Origin: Pandoraea faecigallinarum
GTDB lineage: Bacteria > Pseudomonadota > Gammaproteobacteria > Burkholderiales > Burkholderiaceae
Length of the DNA: 64,000 bases
Assembly (NCBI RefSeq): GCF_001029105.3
Contig: NZ_CP011807.3
Location: 558,001 to 622,000, forward strand
Reading direction: 5' to 3'
Numbering within the stretch: the first letter of the stretch is position 1; the number at the start of each line of letters is the position of its first letter. Position numbers and translations under genes: made by a program. Below the pieces are notes generated by a model. The model saw only the letters and a list, made by a program, of their open reading frames with translations, did no database searches and was not told the DNA's origin. This document shows positions 39,086-46,495 of the stretch, in pieces.

Positions 39086-39843
39086 CTGCCGGATCGGCGC
39101 AAGCGCGGTGGCGCGCGCTCGACCTTCGCAGCGCGCGCGTTGCCATCTACTACGCACCGCCCGCGGGCTCGTGCTGGTGGAATGAAGGTAGCCGCTGGCT
39201 CGGGCGCGACGCCGCCTCCGGCCGGGCGCTTCACGCGCCGAGCGTGCCGGGGCTTTCGCGTTCGCTGCACGATCTGACCGCCGAGCCGCGCCGCTACGGT
39301 CTGCACGCGACACTCAAGGCGCCGATGCGTCTCGCCCCGCACGCGCAGTTGAGTGATCTGTCGGAGATTGCGGCGACGTTGGCCGCGCGTCATGCGCCTT
39401 TCGATCTCGTCATGCACACGGACGTGATCGGCACCGAAAATGGCAAGCGCCCGGGTTTCGTCGCGTTGCGTCCCAAGGCGGGGCTGGCGGGTGAAAAGAC
39501 CATCGACGCTTTTGCTGCCGAGTGCGTTGAAGCCTTCGAGGCCATGCGCGCGCCGTTGAACGAGGCGGAACTGGCGAAGCGAAATCCGCATCTGCTGACG
39601 TCGCGTCAGCGCGAGTTGCTCGACCGTTGGGGCTATCCGTACGTGTTCGACGAGTTCCGTTTTCACGTGACGCTGTCCGATCGCGTCGACGCCGCCGACG
39701 CGACCCTCATCGTCGACTGGTGGCAGCCTCGGGTGCAGGCGCTCGGCCCGATGCGCGTCGACGGGCTCGCCATCTTCGTGCAGCCCGCACCCGGCGAGGT
39801 CTTCCACTGCTTCGAGCGTTTTGCTTTCGGGAAAGCCGCATGA
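39082..39843 (+). CDS. DUF1045 phosphonate-operon protein, predicted 2H phosphoesterase
   Basis: This 253-residue protein belongs to the DUF1045 family found beside C-P lyase genes. Two short motifs, LHATLKAP (His75, Thr77) and FHVTLSD (His195, Thr197), are spaced as in the 2H phosphoesterase superfamily, whose members open cyclic nucleotide or ribose phosphates. PhnP, the usual enzyme that opens the 5-phosphoribosyl 1,2-cyclic phosphate made by PhnJ, is not in this window. The protein is coupled by ATGA overlaps to phnF and phnN, whose substrate is the product of PhnP. I infer that it may do the PhnP step; this is not proven by sequence. Confidence 0.85.
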   Translation: MTAGSAQARWRALDLRSARVAIYYAPPAGSCWWNEGSRWLGRDAASGRALHAPSVPGLSRSLHDLTAEPRRYGLHATLKAPMRLAPHAQLSDLSEIAATLAARHAPFDLVMHTDVIGTENGKRPGFVALRPKAGLAGEKTIDAFAAECVEAFEAMRAPLNEAELAKRNPHLLTSRQRELLDRWGYPYVFDEFRFHVTLSDRVDAADATLIVDWWQPRVQALGPMRVDGLAIFVQPAPGEVFHCFERFAFGKAA

Positions 39844-40412
39844 ACCGCGCACGCCTGTATTACGTGATGGGGCCGTCGGGCGCGGGAAAGGACTCGCTGC
39901 TCGCTTACGCCCGAAGTCGGCTCGATGGTGCACGCGCCGACGCCGTGCCAGTGCTGTTTGCGCATCGCTACATCACGCGCGCGCCGTCGGAAGGGGAGAA
40001 CCATATCGCGTTGTCGCACGCCGCGTTTGCGTTGCGGCATTCGCTCGGATGCTTCGCACTTGACTGGCACAGTCACGATTGCCGTTACGGAATCGGCATA
40101 GAGATCGACGCCTGGCTGGCCGCTGGCGCGAACGTCGTCGTGAACGGTTCGCGGGCGTTTCTCGGGCAAGCCGTGGCGCGCTACGGCGAGCGGTTGCATC
40201 TCGTGGAGATTCGCGTGGACCCCGTGGTGCGCGCGATGCGGCTGGCCAGTCGCGGACGCGAAACCGGCGAGGCGCTCGACAGACGTGTGGCGCACACCGT
40301 GTCGTGGATACCGCCCGAAGGGATCCCGCTCTCGGTGGTCGACAACAATGGCCCGCTCGAAGCGGCTGGCGACCGGCTCGTCGCCATACTGATGTCGCAG
40401 GCGCCGCACTGA
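39840..40412 (+). CDS. phnN: Ribose 1,5-bisphosphokinase PhnN
   Basis: PhnN phosphorylates ribose 1,5-bisphosphate to PRPP, the last step of ribose recycling in the C-P lyase pathway. The 190-residue guanylate-kinase-like protein has the P-loop GPSGAGKD (11-18), HRYITRAPSEGENH and GANVVVNGSRAF. The ATG overlaps the DUF1045 stop (ATGA). This completes a phnF-DUF1045-phnN operon. Confidence 0.95.
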   Translation: MNRARLYYVMGPSGAGKDSLLAYARSRLDGARADAVPVLFAHRYITRAPSEGENHIALSHAAFALRHSLGCFALDWHSHDCRYGIGIEIDAWLAAGANVVVNGSRAFLGQAVARYGERLHLVEIRVDPVVRAMRLASRGRETGEALDRRVAHTVSWIPPEGIPLSVVDNNGPLEAAGDRLVAILMSQAPH

Positions 40413-40462
40413 GTCGCGAAGCGATCGCTTCTGCCGCCGGGGCGTGCGCGTAGCGCCGGCGA

Positions 40463-41074
40463 TCAGGCGGTGCCCGGGAAGTTGCGGCCGGCGGGCGACC
40501 TCGGGGCCGCCAGTCCGTCCAGAAGACAGTCGAGCGCTTGCCGGTAGGCGCTATCGTCCGGTGCCGGCAACGCGCCGGCGTGGTCGTTGTGTGCAAACGG
40601 CAGGCCGCTGCCATGTGCATGATCGATGAGGATGTCCCGCCAAAGCTCGGGAGCCGTCGTCATGGCGCGCAACAAGCCGGTCAGACGGTCGGTGATCCGC
40701 CGCGTCACACCGGCAAACGCGCGGGGTGTCGCGAAAATGGCGAGGGTCAGTTGCGGATGGCGGCATACGGCGTCGTGATAGCGGATCAATATTTCCCGGA
40801 TTTCCGCGCGGCACGTCAGGCCCGTCTCGATCCCCTCCAGCACGCTGGCATAGACCTCGTCCGAGACTGCACGCAACAGCCCGGCGTGATCGCCGATGTG
40901 GTGATACAGGCTCATGGGCGTGACGCCGAGCCGGGCGGCGAGCGCGCGCATGCTCAGTCCCCGTCCGCCCTCGCCCCCCTCGCTCTTTTCGTCGAGCAAC
41001 GCGAGCGCCGTCGCGACGATCGCCTCTCGCGTGACGCCAGTGCCCTGCGCGGGTCTTCCACGCGGCCGTCTCAT
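40463..41074 (-). CDS. TetR family transcriptional regulator
   Basis: This 203-residue repressor has an N-terminal TetR helix-turn-helix (about residues 12-65; LAARLGVTPMSLYHHIGDHA) and a C-terminal ligand-binding domain resembling TetR_C. It follows the reductase-like gene by 24 bases on the same strand, so both are probably one operon controlled by the palindrome at 41655. The inducer is unknown; there is no evidence that it controls phosphonate genes. Confidence 0.9.
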   Translation of the reverse strand: MRRPRGRPAQGTGVTREAIVATALALLDEKSEGGEGGRGLSMRALAARLGVTPMSLYHHIGDHAGLLRAVSDEVYASVLEGIETGLTCRAEIREILIRYHDAVCRHPQLTLAIFATPRAFAGVTRRITDRLTGLLRAMTTAPELWRDILIDHAHGSGLPFAHNDHAGALPAPDDSAYRQALDCLLDGLAAPRSPAGRNFPGTA

Positions 41075-41098
41075 GCCATGGTCCTCATGCCACCGCCC

Positions 41099-41638
41099 TC
41101 ATGCCGTCACCACGCGGTAAGTGGACTGCACCAACCCCGAAGGAAAGCAGCGGCTGGCGACGAGTTGCATGTCGATGTCCTTCGTCAACGCACCGAACAG
41201 TGGCTTTCCCGCGCCGATCAGCAGCGGCACCGTGGTGACGACGAGGTCGGCGATCAGTCCGTCGCGCAGAAACGACTGCACGGTTTGTCCCCCGTCGACA
41301 TAGATCCGTTGGACGTTTTCCCGCGCGAGCGCGTCTAGCAGCGCACGAGGGGGCAGGTCGGAAAAGCGCACCTTGCCCTTGAGCGCTTCCGGCACAGGGG
41401 TGCCTGCCAGTTGCGTCGAGAGCACTGTCACGGGCAACTCGTATGTCCACGGTCCCATGGCGCGCACCTTCTCGTAAGTGCCGCGCCCCATCACGATCGC
41501 GTCCTTGTCGGCAATGAATGCGGCGTAACCGTGATCCTCGGCGGGATCGTCGCGTTGCAACAACCAGTCGATGTCGCCGTCGGGCCGGGCGATGTAGCCG
41601 TCCAGACTCGTGGCGATGAACACGTGGGCGGTCGTCAT
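41099..41638 (-). CDS. Dihydrofolate-reductase-like (RibD C-terminal) protein
   Basis: This 179-residue protein has the DHFR/RibD-C fold: the N-terminal VFIATSLDGYIARPDG, IVMGRGTYEKV and YVDGGQTVQSFLRDGLIADL match this family of NADPH-dependent reductases. The ATG at 41638 is used; a TTG three codons upstream is also in frame. Such proteins are usually of unknown physiological role. It heads an operon with tetR. Confidence 0.88.
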   Translation of the reverse strand: MTTAHVFIATSLDGYIARPDGDIDWLLQRDDPAEDHGYAAFIADKDAIVMGRGTYEKVRAMGPWTYELPVTVLSTQLAGTPVPEALKGKVRFSDLPPRALLDALARENVQRIYVDGGQTVQSFLRDGLIADLVVTTVPLLIGAGKPLFGALTKDIDMQLVASRCFPSGLVQSTYRVVTA

Positions 41639-41654
41639 GATGTCCAATTTTATT

Positions 41655-41667
41655 TATACGTCGTATA
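41655..41667. promoter_or_regulatory. 13-base palindrome in the reductase/tetR promoter
   Basis: TATACG-T-CGTATA is a perfect palindrome 17 bases upstream of the reductase start codon, in an AT-rich stretch that also offers a TATAAA -10 hexamer on the minus strand. It is a natural TetR-type autoregulatory operator. Confidence 0.7.
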
Positions 41668-41740
41668 TTTTTTCGTAAACTCACGATGAAAGCAAGCCAC
41701 AACAGGGCGGACGGAACCTTGGGAGCGGCGCAGGGCGAGA

Positions 41741-41777
41741 TGAAGCGACATGGGTGTCACCCATGTGTCGTCGCTTC
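41741..41777 (+). other. Bulged hairpin with a 19-base perfect palindrome
   Basis: ACATGGGTG-T-CACCCATGT (41748-41766) is a perfect palindrome. It lies inside longer outer arms GAAGCGA / TCGCTTC, giving a bulged stem of about 15 pairs. It stands between the divergent reductase and dehydrogenase genes and may be an operator or RNA structure. Confidence 0.6.
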
Positions 41778-41781
41778 TCTG

Positions 41782-41817
41782 TTGCAATAAGTGTTGTTAT
41801 GTTGCAAATTATTGCAA
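41782..41817 (+). promoter_or_regulatory. Three phased TTGCAA elements upstream of the FAD dehydrogenase
   Basis: TTGCAA occurs at 41782, 41802 and 41812, that is 20 and 10 bases apart and so on one face of the helix. The outer two are in the inverted repeat TTGCAATAA / TTATTGCAA. This looks like a cooperative operator about 90 bases before the dehydrogenase start. Confidence 0.6.
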
Positions 41818-41902
41818 TGGGCGTGAAGGTCGCGTAGTCTGGCGCCATCCCCCACGACAATTGCCCGGCGTTGGCCGGTGCGAGCCTTTTCGGAGCCAGT
41901 CC

Positions 41903-44392
41903 ATGCCCTCAGCCATGCCCACCCATGCCCGCGTCGTCATCGTCGGCGGCGGTATCGTCGGTTGTTCCGTCGCGTATCACCTCGCCAAACTCGGCTGGTC
42001 GGACGTTGTCCTGCTGGAGCAGGGGCAACTGTCCTGCGGCACGACGTGGCACGCGGCCGGGCTCGTCGGACAATTGCGCTCGCAGGAAAGCATGACGAAG
42101 CTCATCCGCTATTCCACCAAGCTGTACAGCGAACTGGAAGCGGAGACGGGGCTGGGCACGGGGTGGAAGCAATGCGGCTCGCTGTCCGTGGCGCGCAGCC
42201 AGGAGCGCATGACACAACTCAAGCGCACGGCGGCCGTCGCGCGCGCTTACGGCGTGCAATGCGACGTGATTTCGCCGCGCGAGGCTGGCGAGTTGTGGCC
42301 AGTGATGCGCACCGACGATCTGGTCGGCGCGGTATGGCTGCCCGGCGACGGCAAGGCCAACCCCACGGATCTCACGCAGGCCCTGGCGCGAGGGGCGCGC
42401 AGCCGCGGCGTGCGCATCGCCGAGAACACGCGGATCACACAGATTCATACGGCGTCGCCCAACGGCATACCCACGGCGACGGGCGTGTCGTGGCGGAACA
42501 AGGCGGGCGAGAGCGGGCGCATCGACGCCGAGATCGTCGTGAACTGCGCGGGGCAGTGGGCCAAGGCCGTGGGGCGCATGTGCGGGGTTACCGTGCCGCT
42601 GCACTCGGCCGAGCACTATTACATCGTGACGGAACGTATCCCGGGTGTGCACACGGACCTGCCGGTCATGCGCGACCCGGACGGCTACATCTATTTCAAG
42701 GAAGAAGTCGGCGGTCTGGTGATGGGCGGCTTCGAGCCGAATGCGAAGCCGTGGGGCATGAACGGCATTCCGGAGAATTTCGAGTTTCAGTTGCTGCCCG
42801 ACGACTGGGACCAGTTCGAAATCCTCATGGAGAACGCCCTCATCCGGGTGCCGGCACTGGAGACGGCGCAGATCCGGCAGTTCTACAACGGGCCGGAGTC
42901 GTTCACGCCGGATAACAACTTCATTCTCGGCGAAGCGCCCGAGTTGCGGAATTTCTACGTCGGCGCAGGCTTCAATTCGATGGGCATCGCGTCGGCGGGC
43001 GGCGCGGGCATGGCGCTCGCCGAGTGGATCGTCGCGGGCGAGCCGACGATGGATCTCTGGCCCGTGGACATCCGCCGCTTTGCCGGTTTCAACGGCAACG
43101 ACACGTGGCTGCACGATCGTGTGAAGGAAACGCTCGGCCTGCATTACGCCATGCCGTGGCCGAACCGTGAACTGGATACCGCGCGGCCGTTCCGCCGCTC
43201 GCCGCTGTACGCAACGTTGCTCGACAAGGGGGCGTGCTTCGGCAGCAAGATGGGATGGGAGCGGCCGAATTTCTTCGCGCCGTCGCCCGCCGAGGCAAAG
43301 ATCGAGTACAGCTTCGGGCAGCAGAACTGGCACGCGTGGAGTGCGGCGGAGCATCGCGCATGCCGCGAGGCGGTGGCGCTTTTCGACATGAGTTCGTTCT
43401 CGAAGCTGCTCATCAAGGGCCGTGACGCCGAACAGGTATTGCAGACCCTGTGCAGCAACGACGTTGCCGTCGCGCCGGGGCGCACCGTCTATACCGCCAT
43501 GCTCAACGAACGCGGCGGCTACGAGTCGGACTTCACGCTCACGCGACTCGCTCCCGATCGATACCTCATGGTGACAGGCTCCGCGCAGGCGGTACGGGAC
43601 ATGGATTTTCTGGAGCGGCGCATCGCAAGCCTGCCCGGCGACCCACGCTGCACGGTGGTCGACGTGACCGGGCAATACGCCGTGCTCGCGCTCATGGGGC
43701 CGAACGCTCGTGCGCTGTTGCAGCAGGTCTCCAAGGCCGATTTCTCCAACGAGGCGTTCCCGTTTGGCTCAAGCCGGGAGATCGATCTCGGCTATGCGAC
43801 GGTGCGCGCGACCCGTCTGACCTACGTGGGTGAACTTGGCTGGGAACTGTATGTGCCGGTCGAATTTGCGGTGGGCGTCTATGAGGCGCTGCATGCGGCA
43901 GGCGGGGCTTTCGGCCTGAAAGACGCGGGCTATTACGCGATCGATTCGTTGCGCATCGAGAAGGGCTATCGCGCATGGGGGCGGGAACTCACGCCGGACG
44001 TCAATCCGGTCGAAGCGGGGCTGACGTTCGCCTGCAAGCTCGCAAGCGATATCGCGTTCACCGGACGCACGGCCGTCGAACTCGCCAGATCGAAGGGGGC
44101 GAGGCGCCGGCTCGTGAGTGTGGCGCTGGACGGCGCGGGCGACCGGATGCTTTGGGGCGGCGAGGCTGTGCTGCGTGACGGACAGCCTGTCGGGTTCATC
44201 TCCTCGGCGGCGTTCGGTCATACCGTCGATGCGCCGGTGGGTCTCGCGTTCCTCACGAATCCGGACGGGCCGGTGACGCCCGAATACGTCGACGCGGGCC
44301 GCTATCAGGTCGACCTTGCAGGCGAACGACTCGACGCTCGCGTGCAGCTGCGCGCGTTGTACGACCCGAAAGGCGAGCGCGTGAAGGGGTAG
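41903..44392 (+). CDS. Sarcosine/dimethylglycine dehydrogenase-like FAD protein with GcvT domain
   Basis: This 829-residue enzyme has an N-terminal FAD-binding oxidoreductase (DAO) domain: the dinucleotide fold VVIVGGGIVGCSVAYHLAKL, the flavin-attachment region CGTTWHAAGLVGQL with the His that is covalently flavinylated in relatives, and FYVGAGFNSMGIASAGGAGM. A C-terminal half resembles aminomethyltransferase GcvT (about 430-829), which binds tetrahydrofolate and captures the one-carbon unit. Relatives demethylate dimethylglycine or sarcosine. The substrate cannot be fixed from sequence. Its position between two phosphonate clusters and close to purU makes an N-methylglycine product of C-P cleavage an attractive substrate. 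Confidence 0.88.
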   Translation: MPSAMPTHARVVIVGGGIVGCSVAYHLAKLGWSDVVLLEQGQLSCGTTWHAAGLVGQLRSQESMTKLIRYSTKLYSELEAETGLGTGWKQCGSLSVARSQERMTQLKRTAAVARAYGVQCDVISPREAGELWPVMRTDDLVGAVWLPGDGKANPTDLTQALARGARSRGVRIAENTRITQIHTASPNGIPTATGVSWRNKAGESGRIDAEIVVNCAGQWAKAVGRMCGVTVPLHSAEHYYIVTERIPGVHTDLPVMRDPDGYIYFKEEVGGLVMGGFEPNAKPWGMNGIPENFEFQLLPDDWDQFEILMENALIRVPALETAQIRQFYNGPESFTPDNNFILGEAPELRNFYVGAGFNSMGIASAGGAGMALAEWIVAGEPTMDLWPVDIRRFAGFNGNDTWLHDRVKETLGLHYAMPWPNRELDTARPFRRSPLYATLLDKGACFGSKMGWERPNFFAPSPAEAKIEYSFGQQNWHAWSAAEHRACREAVALFDMSSFSKLLIKGRDAEQVLQTLCSNDVAVAPGRTVYTAMLNERGGYESDFTLTRLAPDRYLMVTGSAQAVRDMDFLERRIASLPGDPRCTVVDVTGQYAVLALMGPNARALLQQVSKADFSNEAFPFGSSREIDLGYATVRATRLTYVGELGWELYVPVEFAVGVYEALHAAGGAFGLKDAGYYAIDSLRIEKGYRAWGRELTPDVNPVEAGLTFACKLASDIAFTGRTAVELARSKGARRRLVSVALDGAGDRMLWGGEAVLRDGQPVGFISSAAFGHTVDAPVGLAFLTNPDGPVTPEYVDAGRYQVDLAGERLDARVQLRALYDPKGERVKG

Positions 44393-44496
44393 GTCACAAA
44401 ACCGCTGCCACGGCGAACTCGCCGCCGCTTCTGTAAAATGCCGCTTTTGCCTCGTTTTCGTGCGTCAGTGTCTGGCGCGCGTCCGGTCTTCGACGT

Positions 44497-45348
44497 ATGT
44501 CTTTTGCCTGTATTGCGGCGGCACGCCGCTTCGACGACAGAGCGCATCTGCCGCTCGTGATCGGCTCGCAGCGTTATGGATGGATTCGCCGTAGCGATGT
44601 CGAGTCGCTGTGCCGCTGGCCCGACGTGTTCGAGATCAGCTCGCTCGCCGTGCGTATCCATCCGCGTCACGACACGTGCGACGCGCGCACGGCGGCGCTT
44701 GCGCCCGTGATCGAGACGCTCGCCGCCGAGGGGCGCATCACCGGGTGGCGCAACGAGCGTTACGCGATCCGCCAGCGTCTTTACGACGCGCCGCTCGCAT
44801 GGATCGAACGCGCCGCCTCCCGCTTTTTCGGCACGCGTACGTTTGCCGTCCACGTGAACGGTTACGTGCCCGCCCGTTTCGTCGGTGAAGCGCCGAAGAT
44901 GTGGATCGCGCGCCGCAGCGTGCTCAAGGCGACCGACCCCGGCTGCCTGGACAATGCGGCCGCGGGCGGGATCGGAAACGGCATCGGCGTGGGCGACACG
45001 CTCGTCAAGGAATGCTGGGAAGAAGCCGGCATCCCGGCGTATCTGGCCAACGAGGCGCGCCCGGGCCGTACGCTGCACATACTTGCGGAGATTCCGGAGG
45101 GTGTGCAGTCCGAGCAGATTTTCGTCTACGATCTCGCGCTGCCGCGCGGCTTCGTTCCCGAAAATCAGGACGGCGAGGCGAGCGCCCACTGGCTGTGCTC
45201 GGCGGGGAACGTACGCGACGTGATCGCGCGCGGCAAGATGACCGTCGACGCGAGCCTCGCGAGTCTCGATTTCCTGCTGCGCGAGGGGGCGATTCGCGCG
45301 AAGGACTGTGCGGGTATCGAGGCGCTGTTCAAGCCGGCGGACGAGTAA
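44497..45348 (+). CDS. Nudix hydrolase with DUF4743 domain (Tnr3-like)
   Basis: This 283-residue protein has an N-terminal DUF4743 domain (about 1-110) and a Nudix domain. The Nudix box at about 157-179 reads GGIGNGIGVG...KECWEEAGI: the EExG part is intact, while the first acidic residue and the Arg are replaced (Lys instead of Arg), as in the yeast Tnr3-type branch. Those enzymes hydrolyse damaged thiamine pyrophosphate forms. The role here is inferred by family. It lies 104 bases after the FAD dehydrogenase. Confidence 0.88.
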   Translation: MSFACIAAARRFDDRAHLPLVIGSQRYGWIRRSDVESLCRWPDVFEISSLAVRIHPRHDTCDARTAALAPVIETLAAEGRITGWRNERYAIRQRLYDAPLAWIERAASRFFGTRTFAVHVNGYVPARFVGEAPKMWIARRSVLKATDPGCLDNAAAGGIGNGIGVGDTLVKECWEEAGIPAYLANEARPGRTLHILAEIPEGVQSEQIFVYDLALPRGFVPENQDGEASAHWLCSAGNVRDVIARGKMTVDASLASLDFLLREGAIRAKDCAGIEALFKPADE

Positions 45349-45508
45349 GCCCGGCATTTCGACGATGGGACGATGGGGCGGTGTGTCGCCCCGGCGCCCG
45401 GCGCCAGGCACCCGGCGAGTGCGCGAGCGAGCGTGTCCCGGGCCTGCCGACCGAGTTCATGAATTTCAACACTGCAACGACATTGCAAGCCTTTGCCCAG
45501 GAGCAACC

Positions 45509-46381
45509 ATGGCACCGATCGAAAATAGCTACATCCTGAAGTTGTCCTGCCCGGACCGTCCCGGCATCGTCCACACGGTGGCCGGTTTCCTGGTCGAGCG
45601 CGGCGGCAACATTCTCGACTCGGCGCAATTCAACGATCGCTTCACGGGCGGCTTCTTCATGCGCGTGCATTTCCAGCAGTTGCCCGGCGAGAGCGATCTG
45701 GCGTCGTTGCAGCGCGATTTCGCGCCGTTGGCCGAGCAGTTCGAGATGCAATGGGAACTGGTCGACGCGTCCATCAAGCCGCGCGTCATGCTGATGGTCT
45801 CGAAGATCGGTCACTGCCTGAACGATCTGCTGTTCCGCTACAAGACCGGGCAACTGAACATCGAGATCCCGGCGATCGTCTCGAACCACAAGGATTTCTA
45901 TCAACTGGCGGCGAGCTACAACATTCCGTTTCATCATCTGCCGCTGATGAATGCGACGCCCGCATCGAAGGCCGCGCAGGAAGCCAAGGTGTTCGAGCTG
46001 GTGCAGGAGAACAACATCGACCTCGTGGTGCTCGCGCGCTACATGCAGGTGCTCTCGAGCGACCTGTGCAAGAAGCTGGAAGGGCGCGCCATCAATATCC
46101 ACCACTCGTTCCTGCCGAGCTTCAAGGGCGCGAAGCCCTACTATCAGGCGTTCGACCGTGGCGTGAAGCTGATCGGCGCGACGGCGCATTACGTGACGTC
46201 CGACCTCGACGAAGGCCCGATCATCGAGCAGGAAGTCGAACGTGTGGATCACACGATGGACCCGGAGCAACTGACGGCCATCGGTCGCGACGTCGAATGC
46301 GTGGCGCTCGCGCGCGCCGTGCGCTTCCATGCGGAGCACCGCATTCTGCTCAACGGTCACAAGACCGTGATTTTCCGCTGA
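45509..46381 (+). CDS. purU: Formyltetrahydrofolate deformylase
   Basis: PurU hydrolyses 10-formyl-tetrahydrofolate to formate and tetrahydrofolate, balancing the one-carbon pool. The 290-residue protein has an N-terminal ACT domain (YILKLSCPDRPGIVHTVAGF) and a formyltransferase domain with NIHHSFLPSFKGAKPY and the catalytic Asp in SDLDEGPI. The ATG at 45509 has CAGGAGC upstream. The nearby sarcosine-type dehydrogenase, which loads one-carbon units on folate, gives a metabolic reason for the neighbourhood. Confidence 0.95.
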   Translation: MAPIENSYILKLSCPDRPGIVHTVAGFLVERGGNILDSAQFNDRFTGGFFMRVHFQQLPGESDLASLQRDFAPLAEQFEMQWELVDASIKPRVMLMVSKIGHCLNDLLFRYKTGQLNIEIPAIVSNHKDFYQLAASYNIPFHHLPLMNATPASKAAQEAKVFELVQENNIDLVVLARYMQVLSSDLCKKLEGRAINIHHSFLPSFKGAKPYYQAFDRGVKLIGATAHYVTSDLDEGPIIEQEVERVDHTMDPEQLTAIGRDVECVALARAVRFHAEHRILLNGHKTVIFR

Positions 46382-46449
46382 ACATGCGCTGATCGACAGG
46401 CCGGCGCCCGGGCGGTCCGCCAGGGCCGCCCGGCCGAGTCGGACCGCTC

Positions 46450-46494
46450 AGTCCCCCAGTCCCCCAGCCCCCCAGCCCCCCAGCCCCCCAGTCC
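46450..46494. repeat. 8-base C-rich minisatellite between purU and MFS genes
   Basis: Five head-to-tail units, AGTCCCCC twice then AGCCCCCC three times, plus a partial AGTCC end two bases before the MFS stop. Just upstream, CCGGGCGG/CCGCCCGG (46408-46433) forms a hairpin. The repeats lie outside both coding regions. Confidence 0.9.
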
Positions 46495-46495
46495 G

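Noticed and set aside
46450..46494. C-rich repeats considered as a CRISPR array
   Set aside because: The units are 8 bases with no spacers; this is a simple tandem repeat.
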